From positions 130,808-169,262 of the forward strand of contig JAPLDS010000042.1 of assembly GCA_026391295.1 (NCBI GenBank): 38,455 nt of DNA, read 5' to 3'. The first letter of the stretch is position 1, and each line of letters starts with the position of its first letter. Positions 8,812 through 17,817 of the stretch are shown piece after piece. Below the pieces are notes generated by a model that had not been told where the DNA came from, did not search any database, and saw only the letters and a program-made list of their open reading frames with translations. The DNA comes from Bacteroidia bacterium (lineage in GTDB: Bacteria > Bacteroidota > Bacteroidia > Bacteroidales > Prolixibacteraceae). A program made the position numbers and the translations under genes.

Positions 8812-8835
8812 ATATCACTCCATTAATCTTAGAAA
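8795..8835 (+). terminator. 14-bp hairpin at the 3' end of wbpD (possible attenuator or mRNA processing stem)
   Basis: TTTCTAAGATTAAT (8795-8808) and its exact complement (8822-8835) surround a 13-base loop that contains the wbpD stop codon. The stem is AT-rich and followed by TCAAAA, not a T-run, so it is a poor intrinsic terminator. It sits between wbpD and the FkbM gene and could set relative expression or protect the upstream mRNA 3' end. Confidence 0.45.
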
Positions 8836-8859
8836 TCAAAATACAGCTAATTCGTAAAT

Positions 8860-9636
8860 ATGTTTATCAAACAGTTGTTATACCGTATTTTAGGTGTTAA
8901 AAATTACTTAATTGTCGTCAGCCGACTTTTTTTTCTTTCCTATAATTTCGGTATTCTAAAAAGAAATAAAACCTTTGATTGCCATTATTTCGTGCGTCAT
9001 TTAATTCAAAAGGGTGATCATATTATCGATATTGGTGCAAATCTAGGGTACTATTCTCGGATCTTTTCAAGCCTGACAGGCTCTAAAGGGAAGGTCTATT
9101 GCGTTGAGCCAGTAACTTTATTCAGAGAAGTTTTAGCGGTTAATCTTAAGGGCTCCAAAAACTCAACGATTATCCCTTACGCCTTAGGAGATGAGGATGA
9201 TAAACCCATCGTGATGGGGATTCCGAAAAGCAATAAGTATCTACGACATGGATTAACGCGCGTCTTAAATGAGAATGAGACAGGCGCTTTTGAATTTACC
9301 TTTACGGAGAAAATGTATACCCCGGTTACCTTATTTGGTCAATTTGAGCGGTGCGATTATATTAAATGTGATGTTGAAGGATTTGAAATTCATATCATTC
9401 CGCAGCTTGAATTTCTTCTAAAACCATTTACGCCGATTATTCAAATTGAGATTGAAGCGCGCAATAGAAAGCTTATTTTTGACTTTTTAAGTAACTATAA
9501 CTATCAATCTTTTAGCTTTGTAGGAGGAATACTTTCTCCCGTCGATGCGCACATGGATGTTGAAGGCGATTTTTTCTTTTTTCCGGAACACAAACTGGAA
9601 TTTATCAAACCTTTTTTGAATAACAGAAATAACTAA
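8860..9636 (+). CDS. FkbM-family SAM-dependent methyltransferase (first of two)
   Basis: Predicted class I SAM-dependent methyltransferase. Motif I HIIDIGANLGYYSRIF (54-69) binds SAM, CVEP (81-84) supplies the acidic residue after strand 2, and YIKCDVEGFEIHIIPQ (near 165-180) is the FkbM-family motif IKIDVEGxE. FkbM proteins in surface-glycan clusters generally O-methylate sugars. The start is preceded by 48 bases holding the hairpin described separately, and the stop is one base from the ATG of the next gene, so it is probably in the same transcript as the Wbp genes. It shares the motifs but little else with the FkbM protein at 14331-15230. The methylated sugar is unknown. Confidence 0.82.
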   Translation: MFIKQLLYRILGVKNYLIVVSRLFFLSYNFGILKRNKTFDCHYFVRHLIQKGDHIIDIGANLGYYSRIFSSLTGSKGKVYCVEPVTLFREVLAVNLKGSKNSTIIPYALGDEDDKPIVMGIPKSNKYLRHGLTRVLNENETGAFEFTFTEKMYTPVTLFGQFERCDYIKCDVEGFEIHIIPQLEFLLKPFTPIIQIEIEARNRKLIFDFLSNYNYQSFSFVGGILSPVDAHMDVEGDFFFFPEHKLEFIKPFLNNRNN

Positions 9637-9637
9637 T

Positions 9638-10612
9638 ATGAAGAATTTTGCATTAATGGGTGCGGCAGGATATATTGCGCCAAGGCACATGAAGGCTATT
9701 AAAGAAACTGGTAATAAGCTTGTTGCAGCTTACGATCCTTATGATGGCGTTGGAGTCATTGATAGCTATTCTCCAGATACTAAATTCTTTGTCGAGTTTG
9801 AACGATTTGATCGGTATCTCGAGAAGTTGAAATACGAACAAGGGGTGAATATTGATTTCATCAGTATAACATCGCCCAATTATCTTCACGATGCGCATAT
9901 CAGGGTGGCTCTGCGACGTGGTGCTCACGCCATCTGCGAAAAACCATTGGTTCTGAATCCTTGGAATATCGATCCATTGAAAAAGGTGGCTCAAGATACC
10001 GGCAAGAAAATTTATACGATTTTGCAGCTGCGACTTCATCCAGTTATCATCGCCTTAAAAGAGCGGATAAAAGGGTCTCCTAAAGATAAGATTTATGATA
10101 TCGACCTCACCTATATCACTTCACGTGGTAACTGGTATTATACCTCATGGAAAGGGGACATTTCAAAATCTGGTGGTATAGCAACGAATATCGGAATTCA
10201 TTTCTTCGATATGCTAACCTGGATCTTTGGCGATGTGAAGGAGAATATTGTGAATTTACATACTCACGATAGAGCTGCGGGAGTCTTAGTTCTTGAGAAA
10301 GCTAGAATTCGTTGGTTCTTAAGTATTAATAGTGATACCTTGCCTTCAGAGGTAAAAGATCAAGGCAAAACAACTTATCGTTCTATCACCGTTGAAGGCG
10401 AAGAGATTGAGTTTAGCGAAGGATTCACCGATCTGCATACACGCAGTTACGAAGAGATTTTAAATGGGAATGGATTCGAAATTGAGGAGGCCAGAAAATC
10501 AATTGAACTGGCATATGAAATTCGAAACCAATCCCCAATTGGCATCACCAATGATTGTCATCCATTTGCGTTAAAACCGCTTTCTAATCATCCATTTACG
10601 CGGATTGAGTAA
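9638..10612 (+). CDS. wbpB: WbpB/WlbA-type UDP-N-acetylglucosaminuronate 3-dehydrogenase (Gfo/Idh/MocA family)
   Basis: An NAD-dependent oxidoreductase that oxidises C3 of UDP-N-acetylglucosaminuronate to the 3-keto sugar used by WbpE. The N-terminus has the Rossmann dinucleotide loop in the form MGAAGYIAPRHMKAI (7-21), the ICEKPLVLN motif near residues 99-107 with the family's catalytic Lys, and the substrate-side motif GGIATNIGIHFFDMLTWIFG near 180-200 with a conserved His. This reading and the two neighbouring enzymes fit the WlbA/WbpB family well. The ATG follows the FkbM stop by one base. UDP-GlcNAc 6-dehydrogenase (WbpA) is not in the window and must be supplied elsewhere. Confidence 0.88.
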   Translation: MKNFALMGAAGYIAPRHMKAIKETGNKLVAAYDPYDGVGVIDSYSPDTKFFVEFERFDRYLEKLKYEQGVNIDFISITSPNYLHDAHIRVALRRGAHAICEKPLVLNPWNIDPLKKVAQDTGKKIYTILQLRLHPVIIALKERIKGSPKDKIYDIDLTYITSRGNWYYTSWKGDISKSGGIATNIGIHFFDMLTWIFGDVKENIVNLHTHDRAAGVLVLEKARIRWFLSINSDTLPSEVKDQGKTTYRSITVEGEEIEFSEGFTDLHTRSYEEILNGNGFEIEEARKSIELAYEIRNQSPIGITNDCHPFALKPLSNHPFTRIE

Positions 10613-10626
10613 TATTTAGACTAGAG

Positions 10627-11628
10627 ATGCGCAAGAAAAAATTGCTCTTTGTTTATGTCGACTACTCCACTTTTGTAAAAACGGATTACGAAATCTTGGC
10701 CTCTTCAGCCGAGGTGGTTCGGTATCAATTTGCCCCAGGGAAAGGAGTTTTTAGTACCGGACTTAAACTGCTTAAACAATTTTTCTTCTTGCTTTTAAAC
10801 AGCTGGCGCTTTGATACGATCTATGTATGGTTCGCCGATTATCATTCTCTATTGCCTGTAATCTTTGCTAAGCTACTTCGAAAAAAATCGTTGGTTGTTA
10901 TTGGTGGTTATGATATTTGCCGTGATCGGTCGTTGAAATATGGATCATTTTGTTCTTCAATAAGAGGTTTCTTTACCGCACAAACAATTCGAAATAGCTC
11001 TCTTAATTTAACGGTTTCAAAATATGTCGACCGAAAGGTAGGCTTTGTTTTCCCAGCGGTAAAACATCACCTAATTTATAATTGCATTGCCATTGAGGCA
11101 CCTCAAAATCAAATTGTTGAGAAGGAGAAATTGGTTCTTTGCGTGGCGCTTCTGGATTCGAAAAAAACCTATTTGCGCAAAGGGCTTGACACCTTTTTGA
11201 CCCTCTCTTCACTTTTACCCGATTATCAGTTTATCCTCGTCGGTCCTTCTAAGTCGGCGATGACTCTGTTCCCAGCAGTTCTTCCTGCTAATGTTTTAAT
11301 TCTTGAGCGGGTGCCGCATCCTCACTTAATCGACTATTTTCAGAAAGCTAGCTATTATTGTCAGTTGTCTCGCATCGAGATTTTTGGAGTGGCCATTGGT
11401 GAGTCGATGCTCCATCGGTGCATCCCATTTGTAACGAACGAAGGTGGAATGCCTGAAGTTGTTGGTAAAGAAGGTGAGATTGTTCCACGAAATGCAGAGG
11501 CTATTGCGAATCGAATGCGACAATTAGAGGCTAAGGAGACTTCACAAAAAAGGGAAGATTGCCGGCAGCGTGTGCTCACTTATTTTAGTGTCGCCAATCG
11601 ACAAGAGGCAATAAATCAAGTTCTTTAA
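10627..11628 (+). CDS. GT4-like glycosyltransferase
   Basis: A 333-aa GT-B-type glycosyltransferase, probably adding a sugar to the cluster's polysaccharide on the cytoplasmic side. The N-terminal half is divergent (KKLLFVYVDYSTFVKTDYEIL) and has VVIGGYDICRD near 95-105. The C-terminal half has the nucleotide-sugar-binding region with GVAIGESMLHRCIPFVTNEGGMPEVVG near 255-281, including the Glu and GG-x-PE of GT4 enzymes. YLRKGLDTFLTL near 183-194 matches the usual GT4 loop. It begins 14 bases after wbpB and ends convergent with the GT2 gene, 17 bases apart and without a hairpin. Confidence 0.8.
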   Translation: MRKKKLLFVYVDYSTFVKTDYEILASSAEVVRYQFAPGKGVFSTGLKLLKQFFFLLLNSWRFDTIYVWFADYHSLLPVIFAKLLRKKSLVVIGGYDICRDRSLKYGSFCSSIRGFFTAQTIRNSSLNLTVSKYVDRKVGFVFPAVKHHLIYNCIAIEAPQNQIVEKEKLVLCVALLDSKKTYLRKGLDTFLTLSSLLPDYQFILVGPSKSAMTLFPAVLPANVLILERVPHPHLIDYFQKASYYCQLSRIEIFGVAIGESMLHRCIPFVTNEGGMPEVVGKEGEIVPRNAEAIANRMRQLEAKETSQKREDCRQRVLTYFSVANRQEAINQVL

Positions 11629-11645
11629 TCCTTTGTTGAATCGGA

Positions 11646-12665
11646 TTATTTGTAAGACTCATTGCCAATTAGCTTGGCAAGCCACTCGATATCCATCCTA
11701 AAGAAGCTAAAGAATATCCCTACTGCAGATCTTAGTTTCCAAACCGGCTGAGTCCATCCATAATGGGTGATGGAATGGATATAATCTTTGCGTGCACCTT
11801 TAAAATCTTTTCGAATTAGCTTATACCTCCCCGATCGAGAATAGCTTATGACCAGTCTATTCCGGAAATGGTCTGCCATAATTTCTGGTGTTAGTCCTTG
11901 CGATGCAAAAAGCTCGGGGAACCGTTGCATAATCGATTGGATAAGGGCATAATAGCTGGTGGTCATCTGACCGGTGTAGGTTTTGGTGGCTTGATTTGGA
12001 TAGATTCTCCAACTCCCTAAGGGCTCATCGATGTAGGCAAATGGACCTCTCATCAGCAATTCGAGGGTTGTTGGGATATCGATTAATGGTAATCCAAAAC
12101 CTTGAATAAATCCTCCAATCGCATCTAAATCTTTCCGTCGAATAACGATGGTAAGCGCTGGTATAACTGTTTTGTAGATAAATTCTTTGAGAAATATCCC
12201 TTTCGGATTATTGAAAAATAATTGGTGATCAATATTTGCCGAGGGGGCTAAAGAATAATTAAATGAAAGATCGATAGATGTTAAGTAGGCTTTACCCCAC
12301 GATAAAACACATTCGGGATTTGCCTCTAGTGCTGCTACCTGAAGGGTTAACTTTTCGGGTAACCAGATATCATCACACTCAAGGATGGCAATATACTCCC
12401 CTTTGCAATGTTTTAAGGCAAAATTATACGATTCGCCAAGTCGAAAAATTCCAATATTTTTTTGTGTAAAAGGCTTAATTCGGCTATCCTTTTTAGCATA
12501 CTCTAGGGCAATAGCGTAGGTGCCATCTGTGCTCCCATCGTCAATGATGATCATCTCCCAATTGCTATAACTTAGAGCCAATACCGATTCAATACAGTCC
12601 GCAATAAACTTCTCGTGGTTGTATGTTGGCGAAATTATGGATACCAGTGGTGTTGATTGATTCAT
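11646..12665 (-). CDS. GT2-family glycosyltransferase
   Basis: A GT-A fold inverting glycosyltransferase: PLVSIISPTYNHEKFIADCI near the N-terminus, IIIDDGSTDGT, and ILECDDIWLPEKL with the metal-binding acidic motif. The frame is open to a TTG at 12797, but the first in-frame ATG is at 12665, and starting there (MNQSTPLVSII) gives the normal distance to the first beta strand. The extra 44 residues before it (YLYFILSILARIF) would be an unusual hydrophobic extension. It is the only cluster gene on the minus strand and divergent from the flippase, so it needs its own promoter, which I could not identify. The ~339-aa length is normal. Substrate unknown. Confidence 0.85.
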   Translation of the reverse strand: MNQSTPLVSIISPTYNHEKFIADCIESVLALSYSNWEMIIIDDGSTDGTYAIALEYAKKDSRIKPFTQKNIGIFRLGESYNFALKHCKGEYIAILECDDIWLPEKLTLQVAALEANPECVLSWGKAYLTSIDLSFNYSLAPSANIDHQLFFNNPKGIFLKEFIYKTVIPALTIVIRRKDLDAIGGFIQGFGLPLIDIPTTLELLMRGPFAYIDEPLGSWRIYPNQATKTYTGQMTTSYYALIQSIMQRFPELFASQGLTPEIMADHFRNRLVISYSRSGRYKLIRKDFKGARKDYIHSITHYGWTQPVWKLRSAVGIFFSFFRMDIEWLAKLIGNESYK

Positions 12666-12855
12666 AGTTAACGAAGCCTCAGCAAGATTAGGATGTTTAA
12701 ATATTAGATACGGCTTAAAAGTATAACTTTTTCTATTAAAAATTCGCGCAAGAATCGATAGAATAAAGTATAGGTATTGTCTGAATTGGGCAGGCAAAAA
12801 GATTGACCTTAGAAAATTTGTTTAATTTAGCACGGTATTGATAGCCTAAATCTTG

Positions 12856-14331
12856 ATGGGTATAAGCACTTTAAAGCGAAAAGCAGTAAACGGATTTTTC
12901 TGGAGTATGCTAGAAAGCATTCTTAGTCAAGGACAAGGGATGATTTTTGGTATTTTCCTCGCTCGCATGCTTTCTCCAGGTGAGTTTGGACTGGTTGGCA
13001 TGATCACCATTTTTGTATCCATTGCTCAAGTTTTTGTCGATAGTGGATTAAGTCAAGCATTGATTGGCAAAAAAGAGTGCACAAAGGTCGATTATAGCAC
13101 CATATTCTGGGCCAACATAGGGATTGGAATTTTTGCCTATGGAGTGATCTGGCTTTGTGCGCCGATGATTGCCGACTTTTACCAAAAGCCAGAATTAATT
13201 CAGCTTACACATCTTTCAGCTCTTGCGATCTTAATAGGTTCGGCAACCCTTATTCAGCAAACCATTCTAACGAAGGAGGTCGATTTTAAAACGATCACCA
13301 AAATCTCGACAATAAGCACATTTATATCCGGGGTTATTTCCTTGATTTTAGCCTATTATGGATATGGTGTCTGGAGTTTAGTTTGGCGCTCGCTTATCAA
13401 TCAGTTCCTTCGAACAATCCTGATGTGGAGACACAATAAATGGCTGCCTCATTGGGTATTTAGTAAGCGCGTTTTTACCGAGTTATTCTCATTCGGCTCA
13501 AATATATTATTCATTTCCGTTATTGCAGTTCTCTATAAAAGTGTTTATAATTTTATCATAGGAAAAAGTTATTCCAATACTGTTCTTGGCTATTATACCA
13601 ATGCCGATCAGTATAGCGCAATTCCTTCAAGTACACTTACTAACATTACAAGTCGGGTTAGCTATCCAGTATTGGTCGAGATGCAAGATGATGATCATCG
13701 GCTTCGGACGAGTATCAGCAAGTTAATCAAGACGGTGATGTATGTCTCATTTATCGTGATGTTTGGATTAGCAGCAATCGCAACTCCACTATTTTCGGTT
13801 TTATTTGGAGAAAAATGGCTCCCTTCTGTCCCTATTTTTCAAGCACTATGCTTGGCTTATGCCATCTCACCCATGCATGTGATTAACCATAATATTCTTA
13901 AAGTAAAGGGGCGCTCTGACCTCTTCTTAAAAACGGAATTGATTAAGTATATTCTCTTTACTCCGCTATTAATTCTTGGAATTATCTATGGCCTTCAAGT
14001 GCTAGTCGCAGGGATCGTTTTCTTTTATTGGATGGGATTTTTTATCAATGCAATGTATTCAAAACAACTGATCGGCTTCTCAATTTGGATGCAGTTGAAA
14101 AATACCATCCCAATTCTAATTCTAATGGGACTTCCAGCTATTGGTGTATGGGGATTAGGATTTTTATCCCTTAGCGCCTTCCCTTTGTTGCTAATTCAAA
14201 TCGTCATTTATTCGGGCATTACGCTTGGACTATCGCTTCTATTTAAAGTAGAAGCTCTGACTGAGATTTTTGCTATTTTCCGAACTAAATTTACGGTTAA
14301 TAATATGATCAATACTTTTAAAAATACGTAA
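12856..14331 (+). CDS. Wzx-like polysaccharide flippase (MOP/PST superfamily)
   Basis: A polytopic inner-membrane protein likely to flip lipid-linked oligosaccharide units. The N-terminus (KRKAVNGFFWSMLESILSQGQG) and the ARMLSPGEFGLVGMI motif near 37-51 are typical of the WzxC-like branch of the PST family. About 12 to 14 hydrophobic segments cover the 491 residues. The frame extends one codon upstream to a TTG at 12853, but ATG 12856 is adjacent and preferred. It overlaps the next gene by one base (TAATG), so the flippase and the second FkbM methyltransferase are coupled. No Wzy polymerase or ligase was recognised in the window, so the assembly route is incomplete here. Confidence 0.85.
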   Translation: MGISTLKRKAVNGFFWSMLESILSQGQGMIFGIFLARMLSPGEFGLVGMITIFVSIAQVFVDSGLSQALIGKKECTKVDYSTIFWANIGIGIFAYGVIWLCAPMIADFYQKPELIQLTHLSALAILIGSATLIQQTILTKEVDFKTITKISTISTFISGVISLILAYYGYGVWSLVWRSLINQFLRTILMWRHNKWLPHWVFSKRVFTELFSFGSNILFISVIAVLYKSVYNFIIGKSYSNTVLGYYTNADQYSAIPSSTLTNITSRVSYPVLVEMQDDDHRLRTSISKLIKTVMYVSFIVMFGLAAIATPLFSVLFGEKWLPSVPIFQALCLAYAISPMHVINHNILKVKGRSDLFLKTELIKYILFTPLLILGIIYGLQVLVAGIVFFYWMGFFINAMYSKQLIGFSIWMQLKNTIPILILMGLPAIGVWGLGFLSLSAFPLLLIQIVIYSGITLGLSLLFKVEALTEIFAIFRTKFTVNNMINTFKNT

Positions 14332-15230
14332 TGAATATTGTCCATCGCACTTGGCAAAAAATAGTCCCCTATCCACTGTTAGTATGGGTTCGATTTATCC
14401 TTGAACCTAAAAATCTGAAAGAAAGAAGATTAAAAGTACTGGCCTATTTTGATCAACAAGATCATAAATCTTTAGCGCCTGAAATCTTAGAAGGGATTAA
14501 ATACCTCCGTTCGCATAAATTTGCTTCCTTCCCTTTTCGTTGGACTCAAAAATACGATACGTTTCTTCCAGAAGTCCATAAAGACCCATTAAACAACCAT
14601 TATTTTGTCGTTTTTGAGAATAAGCGGATGTATTTTCCAAAAGGATATAATGAAACTAAAGCAATCTGGTCTTATCGTAGCATCCTAAAAGAGCAAGATG
14701 CTGAATCGCCGCATTTATACTTGAATAAGGAGTTTGATGTGGAGCAGGATAGCATCGTTATTGATGCCGGTGTTGCAGAAGGAAATTTCGCCTTGTCTGT
14801 TGTTGAGCGGGCTAAAAAATTATTCCTAATTGAGTGTGAATCGGAATGGGTGGAAGCTCTGCGACTAACTTTCGAGCCATGGAAAGAGAAGGTTGTTATT
14901 GTTCAGAAATTCATGTCTGATATTGAAGGGGATGATACTGTTTCTATAGATAGTCTGGTTAGCCCTTTAAAAGGGGAAAAATATTTTGTCAAGTTGGATA
15001 TAGAAGGATTTGAGCAAAAAGCACTCGCAGGGATGAAAAATCTTATCGCATCTGGAAATCCATTAAAGTTAGATGTCTGCACCTATCATCAGCCAGAAGC
15101 ATTTGATGAAATCTCGGCTTTAGTAGAAAACTATGGGTTCAGATGGAATGTTACCAAAGGATTTGTACTGTTTTTTCAACCTGGGGAGGTCCCTTCATTT
15201 CGAAAGGTCCTTATTCGAGCTGAGAAATAG
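14331..15230 (+). CDS. FkbM-family SAM-dependent methyltransferase (second of two)
   Basis: Predicted sugar O-methyltransferase. The N-terminal ~130 residues are a family-specific extension. The SAM motif SIVIDAGVAEGNFALSVVER lies near 140-160, LIECESEW gives the acidic residue after strand 2, and YFVKLDIEGFEQKALAGM near 218-235 is the FkbM motif. The start codon shares its A with the flippase stop (TAATG), a sign of translational coupling. It ends the cluster: 103 bases of AT-rich sequence with a promoter box separate it from the YfhO gene. It is longer and clearly different from the FkbM gene at 8860, so the two probably modify different sugars or positions. Confidence 0.8.
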   Translation: MNIVHRTWQKIVPYPLLVWVRFILEPKNLKERRLKVLAYFDQQDHKSLAPEILEGIKYLRSHKFASFPFRWTQKYDTFLPEVHKDPLNNHYFVVFENKRMYFPKGYNETKAIWSYRSILKEQDAESPHLYLNKEFDVEQDSIVIDAGVAEGNFALSVVERAKKLFLIECESEWVEALRLTFEPWKEKVVIVQKFMSDIEGDDTVSIDSLVSPLKGEKYFVKLDIEGFEQKALAGMKNLIASGNPLKLDVCTYHQPEAFDEISALVENYGFRWNVTKGFVLFFQPGEVPSFRKVLIRAEK

Positions 15231-15300
15231 TTCAAATTTTCGGAGTTAAATTTCTAAATTATTGGGTCGGCAGAAGGTATTTCTAGCACCTAAAAAAAAT

Positions 15301-15308
15301 TACTTTTG
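15301..15308 (+). promoter_or_regulatory. Candidate -7 promoter box for the YfhO-ftsX group (TACTTTTG)
   Basis: TACTTTTG matches TAnnTTTG and lies 25 bases before the ATG at 15334, giving a very short leader. It would start transcription of a run of closely spaced genes (YfhO, ftsX, DUF3098, truB). No convincing -33 box is present. Confidence 0.4.
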
Positions 15309-15333
15309 TAGATAATCTGTTAAAGCAACTATT

Positions 15334-17808
15334 ATGGTTAAGTTCTCATTCAAGAAGAGTATTCCACATCTTACTGCACTCATTCTTTTTCTTGTTATCC
15401 CAATAATATATTTTTCACCTGTCTTAGAGCATAAGCAATTGAATCAACACGATTCGATGACTTACATTGGGATGTCAAAGGAGATTGTCGATTACAATAA
15501 AAAGGGAGATGACTTAGCGCTTTGGTCGAATTCGATGTTTGGAGGGATGCCTTCCTACCTAATTTCGCTTCCCACAACAACGGCTATGACCTCGCTTTAT
15601 ACCGTTACTAATCTGTATAATTGGAGACCTATAAATTTTGTGTTTCTCTATTTAATAGGGTTTTATCTGGCTTTGCTGCTATTTGGCGTTAGTCCTTGGC
15701 TCGCCTTGGTTGGGGCATTGGCTTTTGCTTTTAGCTCCTATAACTTTATCATTATTGCCGCAGGGCATGCTTCAAAAGCAATTGCGATAGGTTATATGGC
15801 GCCTGTTATTGCCGGCTTTTATTACGCCTTAAAACGAAATACCTTCGTGGGAAGTGCGATCTTGTCGATTGCATTAGCGCTTGAGATTTATACCAATCAT
15901 CCACAAATAGCGTATTACACTTTTCTAGTTCTTGGCATAATGGCCGTAGTTGAGATCTGGCACGCCATCAAAGAAAAGACAATTGCAGAGCTGTCTAAAA
16001 AATTGCTGATAGTTGGTTTATTCGCATTTCTTGCAGTAGCCTCAAACGCAAATAAACTTTTAACGACTTATGAATACGGCAAGTATTCTATGCGTGGTCA
16101 GTCTGATCTAACCAATGATAAGGCGAATAAGACGACAGGCCTCGACAGGGATTATGCAACTGGATGGAGTTATGGAATTAGCGAAACGTTAACGTTCTTA
16201 ATCCCAAATTTTAATGGAGGCTCATCGTCCATTGGGTTCTCTGAAGATTCAGAAACCGTCAAAGCTCTTAATAGTAATAATGTTCCAAATGCAAATTCGG
16301 TGGTTAAGCAACTTCCAGGTTACTGGGGAAGTCAACCGATGACTTCTGGTCCGGTTTACTTTGGCGCCATCATCTGTTTCTTATTTGTCTTAGGTCTATT
16401 TGTTTTGAAAGGGGGAATCCGCACTTGGGTTGTGGCAGTTACCATCCTTTCGGTGGCGCTGGCTTGGGGGCATAATTTTATGTCTTTGACCGACCTATTT
16501 CTCGATTATTTCCCGGGGTATAATAAATTTCGAACGGTCACTATGATTTTAGTAATTGCCGGTTTTACCTTCCCCTTGCTGGCATTTCTTACCTTGCAGA
16601 AAATTTTCAATGGTGAATTTGATGCCACTTCATTAAAAAAACCACTGCTTTGGAGCGTTGGCTTAACTGCTGGCTTGTCTTTTGTTTTTGCCTTGCTGCC
16701 TGGTTTAGCTGGATCTTTTGTCTCTTCAGTAGATAGTCAAATGCCAAACTGGTTACAAGCGAGTTTGATTGCAGATCGACAATCTCTTTTACGTAGTGAT
16801 GCATTTCGTTCCGGCCTTTTTATTCTCTTAGGAGCAGGAGTTATCTGGGCTTTAGTTGTGCAAAAGTTAAAGTCGAATACGGCACTTGTTCTTTTGGCTG
16901 GTTTGATATTGGTCGATATGTGGGGTGTTGACAAACGCTATTTAAATGATGGACTCTTTGTCTCAGATCGGGAAGCTCAAAACCCCTATAAAGCAACACA
17001 GGCCGATCTCGATATCTTAAAAGACAAAGGCGATTATCGCGTGCTCAATATGGCTGTTAGTACGTTTAACGATGCGAGCACCTCCTATTTTCATCAATCT
17101 ATTGGGGGTTATCATGGAGCTAAGATGCGCAGATATCAAGAATTAATAGATTTTCATATTGGTTCTGAAATGAATTTAATTAGTGAGCGATTGGGTAAAA
17201 TTAAGACTGAAGCAGGAATGGATTCATTGTTTCTTGGTCTTAATACCTTGAATATGCTTAACACTAAATATTTGATCTATAATCCTCAGGCCGCTCCTCT
17301 AGAAAATAAACATGCTTTAGGCAGCGCTTGGCTCGTTAGCAAGGTTAAACTTGTTGATAATGCCGATCAAGAGATGGCAGCATTAAAAAATAATAATCCG
17401 GCCACCGAAGTTGTAATTTCAAAAAAATACCAAGAACAACTTGCTGGATTCTCTGAAAAGGAAGATGCGAGTGCGAAAATCTCCTTGATCTCGCGATCAG
17501 CGAATCAAATGACTTATCGTTATCAAGGAAATGAGAGTCATTTAGCGGTGTTCTCATCCATTTACTATCCCAAAGGCTGGAATGCCTATGTTGGGGGCAA
17601 GATTGTGCCGCATTTCCAGGCTAATTATGTATTAAGAGGAATGTTGTTGCCGAAAGGAAATTATGAAGTGGTATTTAAATTTGAGCCAAGCTCATTTGTA
17701 ATAGGTCAGCGAGTATCCTTCTGGAGCTCGCTAATACTTGTTTTAATTGTTCTTGGCTTATTGGGTAGAGGTTTTCTATCTCTAAAACAAACTAGTTCAA
17801 GTCTTTAA
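15334..17808 (+). CDS. YfhO-family large membrane protein
   Basis: An 824-aa polytopic inner-membrane protein of the YfhO family, which resembles GT-C membrane glycosyltransferases; some Firmicutes members act in lipoteichoic-acid glycosylation. A dozen or so hydrophobic segments fill residues 10-530. The region QHDSMTYIGMSKEIVDY with LWSNSMFGGMPSYLIS (around 40-80) is a conserved extracytoplasmic loop with acidic residues at the usual GT-C catalytic place. A soluble ~270-residue domain follows, ending in a beta-rich part (YYPKGWNAYVGGK) and a final membrane helix near 795-815. In this genome it lies between the polysaccharide cluster and ftsX. A role in envelope-glycan modification is a guess from family and place. 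Confidence 0.8.
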   Translation: MVKFSFKKSIPHLTALILFLVIPIIYFSPVLEHKQLNQHDSMTYIGMSKEIVDYNKKGDDLALWSNSMFGGMPSYLISLPTTTAMTSLYTVTNLYNWRPINFVFLYLIGFYLALLLFGVSPWLALVGALAFAFSSYNFIIIAAGHASKAIAIGYMAPVIAGFYYALKRNTFVGSAILSIALALEIYTNHPQIAYYTFLVLGIMAVVEIWHAIKEKTIAELSKKLLIVGLFAFLAVASNANKLLTTYEYGKYSMRGQSDLTNDKANKTTGLDRDYATGWSYGISETLTFLIPNFNGGSSSIGFSEDSETVKALNSNNVPNANSVVKQLPGYWGSQPMTSGPVYFGAIICFLFVLGLFVLKGGIRTWVVAVTILSVALAWGHNFMSLTDLFLDYFPGYNKFRTVTMILVIAGFTFPLLAFLTLQKIFNGEFDATSLKKPLLWSVGLTAGLSFVFALLPGLAGSFVSSVDSQMPNWLQASLIADRQSLLRSDAFRSGLFILLGAGVIWALVVQKLKSNTALVLLAGLILVDMWGVDKRYLNDGLFVSDREAQNPYKATQADLDILKDKGDYRVLNMAVSTFNDASTSYFHQSIGGYHGAKMRRYQELIDFHIGSEMNLISERLGKIKTEAGMDSLFLGLNTLNMLNTKYLIYNPQAAPLENKHALGSAWLVSKVKLVDNADQEMAALKNNNPATEVVISKKYQEQLAGFSEKEDASAKISLISRSANQMTYRYQGNESHLAVFSSIYYPKGWNAYVGGKIVPHFQANYVLRGMLLPKGNYEVVFKFEPSSFVIGQRVSFWSSLILVLIVLGLLGRGFLSLKQTSSSL

Positions 17809-17817
17809 ACTATCAAT

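Noticed and set aside
9653-10039. 128-aa open frame antisense to the WbpB-type gene
   Set aside because: No recognisable domain, and the plus-strand gene has clear family motifs over the same bases.
12666-12797. 44-residue N-terminal extension of the GT2 gene from TTG 12797
   Set aside because: It has no ATG, adds an atypical hydrophobic stretch, and the ATG at 12665 gives the usual GT2 start.
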